Source: Liolophura sinensis
Lineage: Eukaryota; Mollusca; Polyplacophora; Chitonida; Chitonidae
Direction: 5' to 3'
Assembly: GCF_032854445.1 (NCBI RefSeq)
Contig: NC_088304.1
Coordinates: 24,069,704 to 24,133,703, forward strand
DNA length: 64,000 nt
The stretch's first letter is position 1, and each line of letters begins with the position of its first letter. The position numbers and the translations under genes were made by a program. This document shows positions 11,401 through 24,719 of this stretch, in pieces. The notes beneath the pieces were generated by a model. The model was not told the origin of the DNA and made no database searches. It was given only the letters and a program-made list of their open reading frames with translations.

Positions 11401-14400
11401 ATTTATTCTCAGAAGTTGCCAGCTACTGTATGGAATAGTTACCTTTAACACATTATTTAAATTCACAGTATCTCACACATAAATTCATTTCTGAGCACTC
11501 AGAAAAACCGTTACATTTATTCCCTGCCGGTTTTGACAAGGAAATGATAAGTAAAATGTTTTTTCAACACATTCAGTATTCTGAGGCCAAGGTAAATGTA
11601 GCAGGTAGCATTCTTCTAGAAAATTATCAAGAATGGTAGAATCTGTTCTTCCGGAAGTTCAAAAGAAAAATACAGGGTGGTTTGTTTCCCCAGGCAATTT
11701 TGCCGTGAGCCCGCTTAAAATGGAAACTCGTGACTTTTGTTTACTAGTACACCAAACTTCATTTTCCCTGATCTTCGACACAGCAAGCCCAGTCTAGTTT
11801 CAGTGCTACTGTTGGCTTTTTTTTTGTAAATACCCACTCATCATGCTGATACCTTTAACATCTCTCTCTGGGCAGAGATTCTAGAGCAGCTTAAGCTCTG
11901 TTAGAAAATTTGGCCCTATGTTTCAGTAAGAGTTACAGGGTTGATAGGTTTTATACCAGAGCAGGTTATGGCCCTTGTGCCCTCTGGCCTCCATCAGGTG
12001 CCAGATCGGGAACACCCGTGATCTATTTGTTAATGTAGTAAACCTTTCCCAAAGCATCAACTGGAAAATATCGTAAGACAGGCTGTATAGGTAGCCTTGA
12101 ATGATGCATAAATATATAATAAACGAACCGGCTCTATCGAGAGAACAGGGTAATCCTTCCCACACCGCAGCACACTAACACAGAACCTGAACATAAAAGT
12201 CTACACCATGGCGAGTAAATTTAGAGCATCACCCACAGTTTTATAGTTGGCAACTGATGACATGTTCTGGGGGTGAAATCCGTTCTCCTGTCAAACTTAG
12301 CTCAGTTAGTGTTTTGTTTTGTTGGAATAAATCTAACTTTTGTTACAAGTCAAAATCTCTACCCCGTTTGTAAGTCAACTAAACAATCCGTTAAAATCAG
12401 CTTCATTTGAAAAGCAGTTCCTATCCGGTGACTCAACCATTTCCAATTATTTATACCTTCCTAGCCTATAAATAAAAATGAAAATTGCAGGTCACAAATG
12501 TGGGTTTCCATGACTTATTTTGCAATAGGATTCATAGCCTTGGGAATATTGGAGAAAAGGTATCGGGCATGCAGAGTAAGTCTGTTCTTAACTATGGCCC
12601 TGTCATTTCCCGTAATCCATGAATCCAATGAGGTTAATTTCCATGCACAGGACAATTCATATTATTATAATTAGCGTATTATTTATTATGGTGCAAAGAA
12701 TTTGTCGAAATAAAAAATTCCTGATTTCCATTATAACCTGATGTATTTGATCAGAAAATAGCTCCAATATCAATAACGTAAATTATACACCCGAGTCTCG
12801 CCATAAACGATCCCTTAAGAGGGAAGCCACAAGGTTGAATCCACAGAAGCAATGAGTGGACTTAAAGGAATATTGATTTCAGTACATCCCAATATTGCCA
12901 TGATTTGTATGGTTGTACAGTGCTATTGTTTCGCCTCATAACGTGAAATCACGCACCCCGTTCCACTGTGGTCAATTTAGGTCGCCAGGCAAATATGAAA
13001 CTGGACCTGAGAACCTGTGTGTAATTGTTATGGGTATATTAGCCCACCCTTCTGGTAAAGGCCACCGTCATATACTTCTGTATACCCAGCGGACTTCATA
13101 CGCTTTCTAGCAATATTGCTTTGCGCATCATTTCTGATCAGCTCGTTTCCCTACATCAAAGCCGGACAACCAGGTTCAATCCTGAAGGATGCCTAAATAT
13201 TTAGAATTGTTACCTTACTATGTGCTAATCACGGAGGCATATGAGACTAACCCACAGCCCCTTTCCAACCCCGAATAAAAAATACAAAAACACTAACACA
13301 CAAGAATATTTTTATGTAAGGGTATTTTTACACCCATTCTGCCCTATTCAATATTCTTAAGCAATTAATTCATGACCACTCACGTCCATGGCCATTTTGC
13401 AGAACTTGGACCATCAGGTACGTGGCTAAAACCACGTTCACAAATCGTCTTGATGAGTAGGGTTATAATAGGAGAAGTCTATCTCATTAGTCGCGATAGT
13501 ACCTTATGATTTGTCGACTGCCAAACAACCGCATGAAGTAGGGCATGTCCTATTTTCTCACAACTAGTCGATTTCGAACACGGCTTGAAGGGAATGGAGT
13601 CGTTCCAACTTTTCTTCAAGACATGAGTGAAATGTCATTGAGTGCAGGATAAGTGAGAAGATTTACTATAACAAACGTTTCATAATAAATAGGAACGCAT
13701 GCATATAATATTGAAGATGTTCTTTATGTTTTGTTGCGATCAATTCTCCATAAAAACAACTTCTAGCACTCTAGAAATTGTCTGTTCGCCAAATTGAAAA
13801 AAAATGTAAATTCCGAGACAAGTTAATATCAACTTTAAAATGTATAAAAACTAGATGTCAATCTCCTCCGTAATAAACAGGGCGTGGTGAAATAACTATG
13901 CTTCCCTTTGTGTCTTTTCACATAGTGCACTCCTGTCCTTACCGTGTGTGAACTTACCGTTCCAAGTGCCTTACCTCGACCGACTCGAGATTTAATTCGC
14001 CACAGCGGACAGATGTGGCAATTTCGTAAAAATAACACATCACCGAGAACTCTCGGGATTTAGGGAGACATTTCTTGAGAGTGAGGAGACCCAGAGAACC
14101 ATTAATGTTTAAATTATTTACGGATTACAATCAGTCTTGTTCAAAGGTCTCGCCCGGGGTCACAATGATCTTGGATTTCATGGAGCGCAACCCTAAATCC
14201 TGTATTAAACCCATGTACATGTGTGCATGATACTGACCGAGTTAAGTTCAAAGGATGAACGAACGAGCCTTGATTCACTCAAACCGTGAGCAAGGAGATT
14301 GGGAACTTCCTACTTTTCAAATGTGTGCTTAGCTTTTCATAACCTCGTCGCTTAAAAACATTATGTAAGCTAGTCATGAACATTAATTACTAATGACGGG

Positions 14401-14421
14401 TGCTAACAGATTTTAAAATTA

Positions 14422-14425
<4 letters not shown>
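11401..14425. other. No recognised gene
   Basis: Apart from a diverged family C fragment (12185-12345) I see only unique AT-rich sequence and short unsupported open frames. Confidence 0.6.

Positions 14426-14511
<86 letters not shown>
14426..14511. repeat. (TA)n microsatellite
   Basis: Uninterrupted alternating TA of about 86 bases. Confidence 0.98.
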
Positions 14512-14513
<2 letters not shown>

Positions 14514-15751
14514 AACTTCATACTGATACTGGACAGACACTTGGCGGACACTTACTGGACACCACACAGCCAGATCGAATCAGAGCACAGCCAGATCGAG
14601 TCAGAAATACACAGGAATAAGCTGTCTGCTGCAAATTAAACGATACAAACGCTTTATCCGACAGAGGGTAATACGCGTTTATACTGCGGATTCGAACTAG
14701 GGAAATCAGGAACACGATGAGAATAGCATGACACGGAAAGTGAAGGGGATTTCTGGGAAAATGGTGGTCCTGATGAATATTCATATGATTAATAAAGGGT
14801 TGACGAGAATGTCGTCTAATCTCGACCTGTGGTCGTCCACATAGCTCGTTCTTACAGCCGTTGGAAACATTGCCGTCTTCATTATCCTGCTTTACAAGAA
14901 AAGTACCGCAGCAAATGAGACTTTTGCGTCTGCTGGAATGTGTGTGCTGGTGTTCTAGACAAGAATGGACAGAAGAGACTAGCTAGATCGCCGTGACTGC
15001 CCATGTCTACTCAACTTTGTTGAAGCCAGTCACATCCCTGGGCATCACTTATTGTAATCAGTCAGGATCAAACCAGTTCGGATTCAGTGACGGTTAATTT
15101 CGATCGTGCAATGTCTGCATGTCAACCCCTGGGACACTCGTGTATGTGCATCCACTCAGTAAAACACTAGTCCAGTTTCCTGACATTCGTGATGGTGTGA
15201 TGTGGAGCAAACTAACCCTCCCTAAATGCAGCTATTGGAGGTCGACTTGACCTTGCAATGACCACGGGACTGGGCTGAACACTCCAGTCTGTATTTAACC
15301 TACGTGTTTTGATCCTGGCTTGATAATATGAACAGTGTCAGTTGTACACCAAAGCGTTATGTCAGTGTTTACTAATAAACCATTTATCGATAATTCAATA
15401 ATCAGTATCCGTGATCGAAACAGAGAAATATTTTATTGATTTCAATTCACCATTAATATCGGTCATTCCATTATTGATATCTGAGTATAACATCATCCTC
15501 TGACAGGAAACTGATACCACATATGAGTTTGTCCATGCTGAAGTCGCAGCGTTGACAGCGCTCGGGTGGGCGTTTTCGGGTGGTCTGACATGATGTTTAT
15601 TAGAGATCACATGTTTACCATGAATATGATAAACAGAGGATTTATTAAACGAGTGGTGTAATTTTGATTTGTTCCGAGCCTTTGGCTCTCGCGTTTAATA
15701 CATCTGATGCATTGGGCCACGGATAACATATCCTAATTTATTTTTAACGGT

Positions 15752-16396
15752 TTTATGTAGTTGATAGAGAAGACAACGTCTGTTCGTTTTAACAAATATA
15801 TAACTGAGATTCGTACTGATATCGATATATGGGAAAAGGTTGGAACCGAACCACACACTTCGCTAAATATAGTTCTAGAAAACATTGAGGAAATCTGTGA
15901 TTTTTCATTTTAGTGTGCGATGAGATGACGAGCTTTAATTCTCATTATCGGCATTCATAACTGCTCCTTTTTTCAAAACAATTAACTCCAAAATTGTGAC
16001 CTATAACTAGGCCGTGTCTCTATGTCAAATGACGTCACGCGATGACTTGCAGGGTGCGAGGAACGGTTATTTTGGAAAAAATCCTGAACGAAATATTTAA
16101 ATTTAGGCTTTTAACGCGAACAACTCACAACATAATTTATTTACTGGTCTCATAATGGAACTTGGACTATGCAACAAAACAATGTCACCCATGTTTCAAA
16201 GGGCTTGATTTTGGTGTTTTGGCCTTTCCCTGTGATGGTAGACGTGATATTGAATGAAAAGGTAACAGTGCGACCAATTATTGTGATCGATGTGGCAAAA
16301 AGAATGGACTAGATGTAAGAATAATATCAATTAAGGTACCTCACTTGCAGGCCAGTTCATACACCTGATACAACTTTTGGGTGCTCTAAAAAGTAA
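15752..16396 (+). repeat. Interspersed repeat E, copy 2
   Basis: Opposite orientation to 5785-6460. Runs from GATAGAGAAGACAACGTCTG to GGGTGCTCTAAAAAG. It lies inside duplication copy 1 only. A 112-residue minus frame beginning just past it (16386-16724) is unrecognised. Confidence 0.75.
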
Positions 16397-17157
16397 TAAG
16401 TTTGAAGATGCTTGATTTTGTGAAAATCTGATACCGAGGCATACTACTATCGTTGAATTGGTGTTTGGGAGTACCTTGTTTTAGGCTTACAGCCTCAAGC
16501 GCTTCGTTTCCTTTCACCAAGCTTTGATATTTTTCACATTTCATGACAATAAATATTATGCCTATCCAGTGTCCAAAAAACTTGACCGTTTGGTACCAAT
16601 AAACTGCTGTCACGGCATAATAGGTGATCGCTAGCCTTTCTATCTTTTTCAAGGGCAACAAGCAATAGAAGTAGTCCCGTATGCGGTTGTACTTTTTCAC
16701 TGGACATGAAAGTTCAGGTGACAAATCAAATCTTCGTTTTACTTATATAAGGCGTGGAATATTGAATATTTACATGACTGTTACTGTCTCACTGACAGGG
16801 TCAAATTATGGGATAGGCATCTGTACGTTACATGTTGAAAACTTTAGTAGTTTCATCTGGACACTTCTGTTTCTCCCACCTATGAGACCAATGAAAAAAT
16901 AGCCCTTGGGGTATGAGCCAAATAAAGTCCAACAAAAGCAATTCCAGCACTGTCAAGAGATGGTGTATGAACAGTTAGCTTTATTTGAAATTCTCTAGGA
17001 CACTGTTTTTTTCGGTACGGATAATGATGTCTCCATGCAGACAATCAGTTCTTGATATTTCAGAATAATTTCGTTTTAGCAAGGAACAAAACTGCCGTAT
17101 ATGAGCAGTACAAATGGCTCTGTGTACAGTGGGATATGAAATTGAACACGACCTTCC

Positions 17158-17235
17158 ATATCAGTCTGATTGATGTTTTTACTCCATCGTGAAAATGTTC
17201 CGTGAGGGAAACCCACGACCATGGTGATGTTGCCT
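17158..17235 (-). mobile_element. SINE A remnant (copy 1 partner of 23635)
   Basis: Only the tail start (CTGATTGATGTTTTTACTCC) and GAGGGAAACCCACGACCATGG remain; the middle is deleted. Confidence 0.65.
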
Positions 17236-17554
17236 TAAAACTTACAACAGCAGTAATCCAATCCAAAGCAAGCCGCGATAACTTCACCCAGCTTTTAAAA
17301 CAAAGAGGTTTTGCACTGTTGTAGCACTTAAACAAGACCGTCAGGTTAAATCTTAGTAAAAGGTTTACAGTGGGCTCCGCTAAAAAAGTGCTATGCAGTC
17401 TCTCTCTTTCCTGTGTTTAATGTGTGCTATTTGCGACAATGTTTTTTTGGGATCAAAAATCACCGGGCTGAACATAAAATAAATTATTCTTTATCTTTTA
17501 TCTTCCAAGAGCAGAACTGAATTTAACAAGGCGAGAGCAGAGGGAGCACCCACC

Positions 17555-17590
17555 ATGATGGCGCAGAGCTACCAATTAGGGACACGGAGG
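17555..17590 (+). other. Candidate short 5' coding exon (copy 1)
   Basis: CACCATGATGGCG gives a strong start context, followed by 12 codons (MMAQSYQLGTRR) and a donor AGG/GTAAGA at 17591. The same structure exists in copy 2. No downstream exon could be found, so this is an exon-like block, not a demonstrated gene. Confidence 0.3.
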
Positions 17591-18109
17591 GTAAGATTTA
17601 CCGTTTGTTTGGAATTGGACACTGACAAGTGAGGAGACGAAAACAGCGAAAGCTTTTACCTAATTGAAAGACGATATTTTTTTTACAAGCGAATTAACCC
17701 CAAGAGATGAGTTGGCAAAAATAGATTGAAATGACATTCACCTTGATGGTGGTGTTGGTTTTTTTTGTCCGCGCGACTGGGAGGATGCAAGTCTCCTGGA
17801 AAAAGAGGTAAATCAATCTCTTTAGCGGCAAATAAGCACTCTTATATAATTGTAGTATATCGTGCGAGAGAGAATTCCAAGCCCTGGCGTCCTTGACCCT
17901 GGTAAACTTACACACAACACTCGAGGAAGTTTAATTCCTCTATTCACTGCAAGAATGCACGGAGAACTTTCTCTCTTGTGTTTTTGTTGTTGTTGTTGTT
18001 TACTTGTGAAATTCACTTAGTGAGTTCTTCGGTTTGTTCACTTGCAGAAGAGCGGATTCATTGTGGAATTGTTCACAATGGTATCTCATCAAAACGCGGG
18101 AAACTAGGA

Positions 18110-18495
18110 ACGGCTACTATTTATGCATTTACATGAACTGTACGTCTTTTATAGTACTGTCTTCCTACATAAAGGAGAATTGTACTGGTGGACTCAACAT
18201 CCCCGAAAGTTGATCCCTTTGTATAGCTTTAATGTTAATGTGTATTAAATGTGATGACAACAGTGTTTTGAGGAATACTAGACCAGTGACGTGTAATAAA
18301 TTGCATTTAACATCACTGCTTTTGTTTTTTTTTTTTACCTAATTCTGCGTAAGCCAAGGCGCTAGGGGGCGTGTAATTTGCTACTCTTCATGCATTTACA
18401 TGACCAGTTAGAATAAATCCTTGACTGAGTTAAATTGACAAGAGGCCGTGTTTCACGGGTTTTACTCTCTGCTGTACATCTTTTATAGTATCTGA
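18110..18495 (-). repeat. Family C copy inserted in duplication copy 1
   Basis: ATTAAATGTGATGACAACAG, GACCAGTGACGTGTAATAAA, GGCGTGTAATTTGCTAC, to TGCTGTACATCTTTTATAG. Absent at the matching place in copy 2 (near 24620). Confidence 0.8.
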
Positions 18496-18587
18496 AAGAT
18501 ATAGAGTGCTTCACCGATGGGAAGTGGTATTTTTGGACAGGGAATGTTTAACATTTTCTTGCTTCTATTGTTACCTGGGCCTCGGTT

Positions 18588-19108
18588 ACAAAAAGCGGCC
18601 TATAGTGTTCACTTGTGAGGTCTTGGTGTCAAAAAAGGGCCAATGGTGTTCTCTTGTTGAGATGTTGATTTCAAATAGGCCCGATGGTGTTCTCTTGTTG
18701 AGATGTTGATTTCAAATAGGACCGATGGTGTTCTCTTGTTGAGATGTTGATTTCAAATAGGGCCGATGGTGTTCTTTTGTTGAGATGTTGATTTCAAATA
18801 GGACCGATGGTGTTCTTTTGTTGAGATGTTGATTTCAAATAGGACCGATGGTGTTCTCTTGTTGAGATGTTGATTTCAAATAGGGCCGATGGTGTTCTTT
18901 TGTTGAGATGTTGATTTCAGATAGGACCGATGGTGTTCTTTTGTTGAGATGTTGATTTCAAATAGGACCGATGGTGTTCTCTTGTTGAGATGTTGATTTC
19001 AAATAGGCCCGATGGTGTTCTCTTGTTGAGATGTTGATTTCAAATAGGGCCGATGGTGTTCTTTTGTTGAGATGTTGATTTCAAATAGGACCGATGGTGT
19101 TCTCATGT
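18588..19108 (+). repeat. 41-bp minisatellite, copy 1 type (about 13 units)
   Basis: Eleven units built on GATGGTGTTCTCTTGTTGAG plus GATTTCAAATAGG, with two divergent units at the left edge that resemble the copy 2 type (GGTCTTGGTGTCAAAAAAGG). The 41-bp period holds throughout. The array lies at the same place in the duplicated segment as the array at 24.7 kb. Confidence 0.95.
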
Positions 19109-21228
19109 GGTCTTGCATGAAGTTTGCTGGAGATCGCATGCCTTTCATATATAAGACATAGGTCACACGTGGCAGAGTTTACTACTAACTTACCAGTGGT
19201 TAGTGGTTTAACACAGGCTCCATCTGTAATACAGGTCGCGTAAGTGAAGTGTGTTTTTAACGCCGAGGTATTTAACGCCATCGTAATTTGTTAGGCTAAG
19301 CAACAAGCTCCCAGGAAATTCCCAAGATAGCTGTGATGCTCTGGACGCTTTGGCCGTATTCTGATTTAACAGTCTAATGTCAATGGGTTGTAATGACTTT
19401 TGAAAAAAGCATAAGTATTTGTCAAGCATGTCTTTGTGGCCTCGGTAACGCCCCCTAGACAAAATGCTGTGATAAAACACCGGTTTAAGGAGATTGTCAT
19501 TCTTCTTTCTTTTAGAACACCTGTAGGGTTAGGCCTTGTAGAGGAATGCTGCACGGGGACATTTCATGCCGAGGGGAAAGATTCTCAGAAAATGGTGGTT
19601 AGCACTGTGAACTAGTCTGGGGACACTGGTGGGAGTTAAAGGGGTGGATTCTGCGATCGTTTGTAAGGACAGCCTGTATTAACAGCTTATGGCGCTACTT
19701 CTCACGATCTGTCACTTGCCGTTGCTCATTCCGTTAAAAGCCACACGATGTTTAAGCTTTGTGTTTTATGTGTCCGTCAGCGATCGTCTAGGGCTTCTCT
19801 GCTCGTTGATGGTCTAAAAGCTACTTCATCAGAACCAGGTGTCCTTATCGCGGGACATTTGGATGATGGTCAGTCGGAGAATTAGGAGTGGAACAGCCAT
19901 CAGATTCTCGGCACTCCCTCATCGGGAGTACATCCGGGCTTTGTCAAGTGCCGCGTGATTTAAGCGAGATATAGTGCCCCCTAGGGTCTTGGCACGGGCA
20001 AGTCTTTCTGGTTTACTGCCTTTTTAGTAGAAATAACTGTCCAAGGGGAGAGACTGAAAACGGCTACACGAGTTTTGGAAAGAAGTAGGTTAAGTATTAA
20101 ACTGATAACCTTGATCCGCATACAGACAAATAATCCATTGTGTTTCATATATACTTGCCTTTGTAATAGCTGCATTTTAAAGCTATTACAGACAGAACTT
20201 TTCTAGAAGTTTTTCCCAAATACGTGCACACTGTGTTGGTCTTCCAAACAACCGGCAGACAAGTTGGTAATATATGACTATTTGTCATTTCAATTGAAAA
20301 AGGATGTTTTACTACGTTGAGAAGATAGCTGTTGCAGTTGTTATCGGGTTTAGTCTGATCGTGAAAGACTGTTTCGGCAGGTATGTGCCACTGAGCAGAA
20401 TGACAGATTGGAACTGGCTTAGGGCGTTAACATATCTCCCGGAAAGGGATGGATATGGGTCTATGCCAGCACGGGATTACCTTTCAAGGCGTTCACTGAA
20501 TACGCAATGACAGCAAGGATATTTGAAGCAAGGGAATTGATAGAGGGGTCCAAGGACGTTTGGGAAAAATCAGATTTAAAATGCTTGAATCTCACGACAG
20601 TAGGCGGGAGGATACAGGGGCTCTCGTAAGACTGCCAAACGCGGGTGACAAACAGCACCCATTACCGAAAAAGAGCGCGCTGAGGGGCATGGGGACAATT
20701 GGTAAGCGGACGGACATTGACAGATCCCTGTGTCTGTTCCACTGGCTTTGTTGACGAACTGTTTAGCAAATTCTGGCTCCGGGAAAGTCACATTCCTTAC
20801 TATGAGTACCACTTACAGATTTATTAAAGCGTATAGACAGGGGCGATACTGACAGGCTAGTGGTGCTCCTAGATCAGAACACGCCACATGTCTCCGATTG
20901 ATAGCAGTAACTGTGGGTAACTGTGTGTATTTGACCTGAGTTTTATTCACGGATTTTGAGATTTTAATTGGATGTCAGACCTAGGATATATATAGAATGT
21001 CTTCACTGCGGCACTGAAAAAGTTGACAAACAGCTCATTTCGTCCATGGTGTCAGCTTTATTTAATGCTTTTACATTATGTTTTACATTTTCTTTTGGGC
21101 TGTTTTGGAATTGGTCTTTGGGTTATCTACATGGAACCCCCCCTCCCCCCCCCCCCTTCATGGCTTCGTATACGTTTCGTGCACCTTTTAACTTCGGTTT
21201 GAACCACCTGTTACTTCCACTTTACTCC

Positions 21229-21396
21229 ACCCTTTTACGTCCGGTTTCTGCTCCCGTTACTTCCGATTTGCTCGGTCCATTACCTCAGGTTTGCTCCGCC
21301 CGTTACCTCAGGTTTGCTCAGCCCGTTACCTCAGGTTTGCTTCTCCCGTTACTTGTGGTTTACTCCACCCATTACCTCTGGTTTGCCCTACCGTGA
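21229..21396 (+). repeat. 23-bp tandem repeat (about 6-7 units)
   Basis: CCGTTACCTCAGGTTTGCTC-type units with GTTAC at 21302, 21325 and 21348. Edges are diverged. The open frames through it are incidental. It lies between duplication copies 1 and 2. Confidence 0.85.
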
Positions 21397-21684
21397 ACTG
21401 ATCGCCGCTGTATACGTGTCCAGCTGGAAAATTATGAGGTTTGGCCAACTATCAGTGAAAGAAGCAGTCAAACAACGAACGCCACAGGGAGACAAAATCT
21501 CCAGGCATTACAAAGACCCATGTAAACACCAACAACACTGGGAAAAGCTCGATAACAACCCAAAACGTAGTTGATGTTTCAATTTAGCACATAAAATACA
21601 ATGTTTAGCGAGTTTCCGTAAACGTCCGGCCAAAACGGTCATGCTGCCACGCCGACTTTAGGACCACGGGGATAGTTTCAACTT

Positions 21685-21945
21685 TGACATCTATATATTA
21701 ATATGGTACACGATTTGAATAATTGTTTCATTCAGTCAGGTGAAACATTGATTGCTTCTATCCATCATCATTGGAAACTGTTGACAACTTCTGATTTTGA
21801 CCTAAATTAGTACTGAATATACTTTCCTATTTCTTTGGTGGTTTGCATGGAACGTGCGTTTGTGATTTTGCCTTACGATTTTTGGCCAGAAACGTCCATT
21901 GAGGTTGACAGCTGGTGTGCGCAGGTTTGTTTTGAGACATAGATA
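21685..21945 (-). repeat. Family D copy
   Basis: ATGGTACACGATTTGAATAA, GGAAACTGTTGACAAC, CCAGAAACGTCCATTGAGG. Confidence 0.7.
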
Positions 21946-22074
21946 AATCCGCTTAGATCCGCTTATCAGTAGCAAGTCGCACCATACCATAGTGACGACA
22001 GCATTTATCTGTTGGTAATACGGGCTAGTCACTATCATACGGAAGAAATGCTTTGAATATAACTTGTCTTTAGG

Positions 22075-22160
22075 TGAGAGGGCAAACCTCTCTTGGTGAG
22101 AGGCTCCTGGGTCATTAGGCTGCGCTAGCGCGCTAAACAACTGAGCCAAGGAGGCCCCCA
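22075..22160 (-). mobile_element. SINE A tRNA-like head fragment
   Basis: GGTGAGAGGCTCCTGGGTCA through GCGCTAGCGCGCTAAACAAC to GAGCCAAGGAGGCCCCC. No body. Confidence 0.8.
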
Positions 22161-23464
22161 ACTGCAAATGAAACGAGCACTCACACTTCATTCGACAGAG
22201 GTTAATCAACTCTTCAGCTGTTACGCTAGCCACCTTTGTTATGGGAGTTTTGACGAGAATCTCGTGTAATCTCGACATTTATACACACTCGTTCTTGCAG
22301 TTATTGGAAACATTACCTTCTTCAATATCCTGCTTCATGACAGAAGTACCGTAACAGATTAGACGACGTCCTCGTAAGCGTGAATGTATTCCAGACTACT
22401 CCAGACTGCACTAACTAAATCCCCGTGAATACTCGACTTTATTCAAGGTAGTCACATCACTTATTGTAATCAGCCATGGTCGCACCATTTCTGACTCAGT
22501 GATTGTCAATTTTGGCCGTGCAATTTCTGCATGTAACCCCAGGGGTACTGGTGTATATGTAATTCCCTTGCACCCACTCACTAGTCCGGTGGCCTGACGT
22601 TCGTGATGGTTCGATGTGGACCGAACTGACCAGACAATCACCCTCCCCAAATGCAGCTATATGAGGTCGACTTGCCCTAGTGACGACCACGGAACTGAGG
22701 TAAATACTCCTGTCTGTATGTAACCTAGATGTTTTGAAACCGGCTTGGCGATATGTAAGGCGCAAGTTCTACGTACCCCAAAACGTTGATATGACTTATG
22801 TATGATTACTAATAAACCATTTATCGATAATCTAATAATCAGTATCAATGAATCCGTGATCGATATCGAGAGTTTTTTAGTTGATTTCAATTCACTATCA
22901 ACGTCCATAATATATATCTGAGTATGTCATCAGCACCTGACAGGAAACTGACATTACACATGAATCTACCCATCGTGGGGCCAGCAGCGCTCGTGTGGCC
23001 TTTTTGGGTGGTCTTACAGGACTTTCCTTAGAGATCAATTGTCGTCCTTCAACATTAGAAACTTGTGAGATGGAGGAAGGTGCGCGAGTTACTTGACAAA
23101 GTTTGGTAGATTCAACCCTGCAGTTGGGTTTCTTCTATCCATTAAAGAAATAAAAAGAAAAAATCATATGAAAACATGGACCTTGGGGTAGGAGCGAACT
23201 GAAGTCATCCAAAAGCACTTCTAGCACTTTCCAGCACTGTTAGGAGAAGGTGTATGAACAGTTTATTTTATTTGAAATTCACTCAAACATTGCCTTTTTT
23301 GGTATGGATAAAAATGTCTCAATTTCGTGCAAGGGAAAAACAAAATGGCCATTATAGGAGTAGCACAAATGCATCTGATGCAGTACAACAATTTGGTGCC
23401 AGTATGTAAGAGGTGGGTGCTCTCTTCTTACCTGGTACATGTATTTGACCCTTGATTTATATGG

Positions 23465-23612
23465 AATTTCGTAAGTGGGAAGGTCTGACAGCAACCTGCG
23501 GATGGTCGTGGGTTTCCATCGGGTTCTGTCCGGTTTCCTGGACTGGTCGCCGTCGTATAAGTGAAATATTCTTGAGTACGGCGTAAAATACCAATCAAAT
23601 AAATCAAATAAG
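23465..23612 (+). mobile_element. SINE A tail fragment, copy 2 only
   Basis: GGAAGGTCTGACAGCAACC to the tail CAATCAAATAAATC. Absent from the matching position in duplication copy 1, so it inserted after the duplication or was lost from copy 1. Confidence 0.8.
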
Positions 23613-23634
23613 TATATGAAATTTAACACGACTT

Positions 23635-23775
23635 TCCATGCCTGTTTGATTGATGCTTTACTTCGGACTCAAGAATATTTCACTTATACGCTGACGACCA
23701 GCATTTTGGTGCGAGGAAACCGGGCAGACTCCGAGGGAAACCCACGCCTATGGTTATGGGTATCCAAAACTTACA
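23635..23775 (-). mobile_element. SINE A fragment shared by duplication copies
   Basis: TTGATTGATGCTTTACTTCG to GGAAACCCACG. Copy 1 keeps a shorter remnant at 17158-17235, so this insertion predates the duplication. Confidence 0.75.
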
Positions 23776-24059
23776 ACAGCGGTAATACACTGCAAACACA
23801 CCAGTGATGAATTCACCCAGGATTTTCCACTGGTGCAGCATTTAAGAAGACCGTTAGGTTACGCCTTGGTAAAACGTTTACTGTGGCCACCGTTCAGTAA
23901 GCCCTACGCTGTCTTCTGTGTTTAACGTTTGCTATTTACCACAATGTTTTCTTGGAATCACGAATCACCAACGGAAACTAAAAATAAATTATTCATTATC
24001 TTCTATCTTCCAAGACCAGAACTTAAATTAACAAGGCGAGAGCAGAGGGTGCACCCACC

Positions 24060-24095
24060 ATGATGGCGGAGAGCTATCAATTAGGGACATGGAAG
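24060..24095 (+). other. Candidate short 5' coding exon (copy 2)
   Basis: Paralogue of the block at 17555: same ATG context, 12 codons (MMAESYQLGTWK), and donor AAG/GTAAGA at 24096. Frame and donor are intact. Three of the four coding differences change an amino acid, so purifying selection is not evident. Confidence 0.3.
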
Positions 24096-24719
24096 GTAAG
24101 ACTTATTGCTAATTTGGAACCGGGCACCGACAAGTGAAGATACAAAAACAGCGAAAGCTTTTACCTAACTGAAAGACGATATCTTTTTACAAGCGAATTA
24201 GCCCCAAGGTGTGTCTGCAAAAATAGACTGAGACGACATTCACCTTGATGGTGGTGTCTGTTTTTTATTCGCGCGACAAGGAGGATGGGAGTCATTTGGA
24301 AAGACGGGTAAATCTATCTCTTGAGCGGCAAATAGGCACTCTTATATAATTATAGTATTTCGTGCGAGAGAGAATTCCAAGCCCTTACGACCTTGACCCT
24401 GGTGAACTTATACACAACACTCGAGAAAATTAAATTCCTCTATTGCAAGAATGCACGGGGACTATCTATCTTTGATGAAGCTTCAGTTTTATGTTGTTTT
24501 TCTTGTTGTTATTTACAGTCACCCGGCGAGTTCATCAGTTTGATCCCTTGCAGCAGACCGAATTCAGCGCCGAATTGCTCATATTGTTGCCTCATCATAA
24601 CACGGGATAGTGCAAACTGCTTCTATAAGATATAGAGTGCTCCATCGATGGGAAGTAGGGTCAGCTGCATTCTTGGACAGGGAATGTTTAACATTTTCTT
24701 GCATCTGTTGTTATCTGGG

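Larger units (their letters stand above)
14795..20925 (+). repeat. Segmental duplication, copy 1
   Basis: First of three diverged, co-oriented copies. Matching blocks: 14797-15606 with 22245-23035; 16895-17350 with 23170-23870; 17350-18100 with 23870-24610; 18500-19260 with 24628-25405; 20090-20920 with 25590-26420 and 28560-29300; and 19415-19900 with 27780-28450 (copy 3 only). Copy 1 alone carries repeat E (15752-16396) and a family C copy (18110-18495). Confidence 0.85.

Noticed and set aside
14400-14639. 79-residue frame rich in Tyr-Ile
   Set aside because: Translation of the (TA)n microsatellite; the same applies to 55819-56077.
20304-20510. 68-residue frame with hydrophobic N-terminus
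   Set aside because: The frame is broken in the paralogous sequence of duplication copies 2 and 3.
21802-22278. 158-residue minus-strand frame
   Set aside because: It runs through a SINE A head and a family D copy, and its start is not conserved in duplication copy 1.
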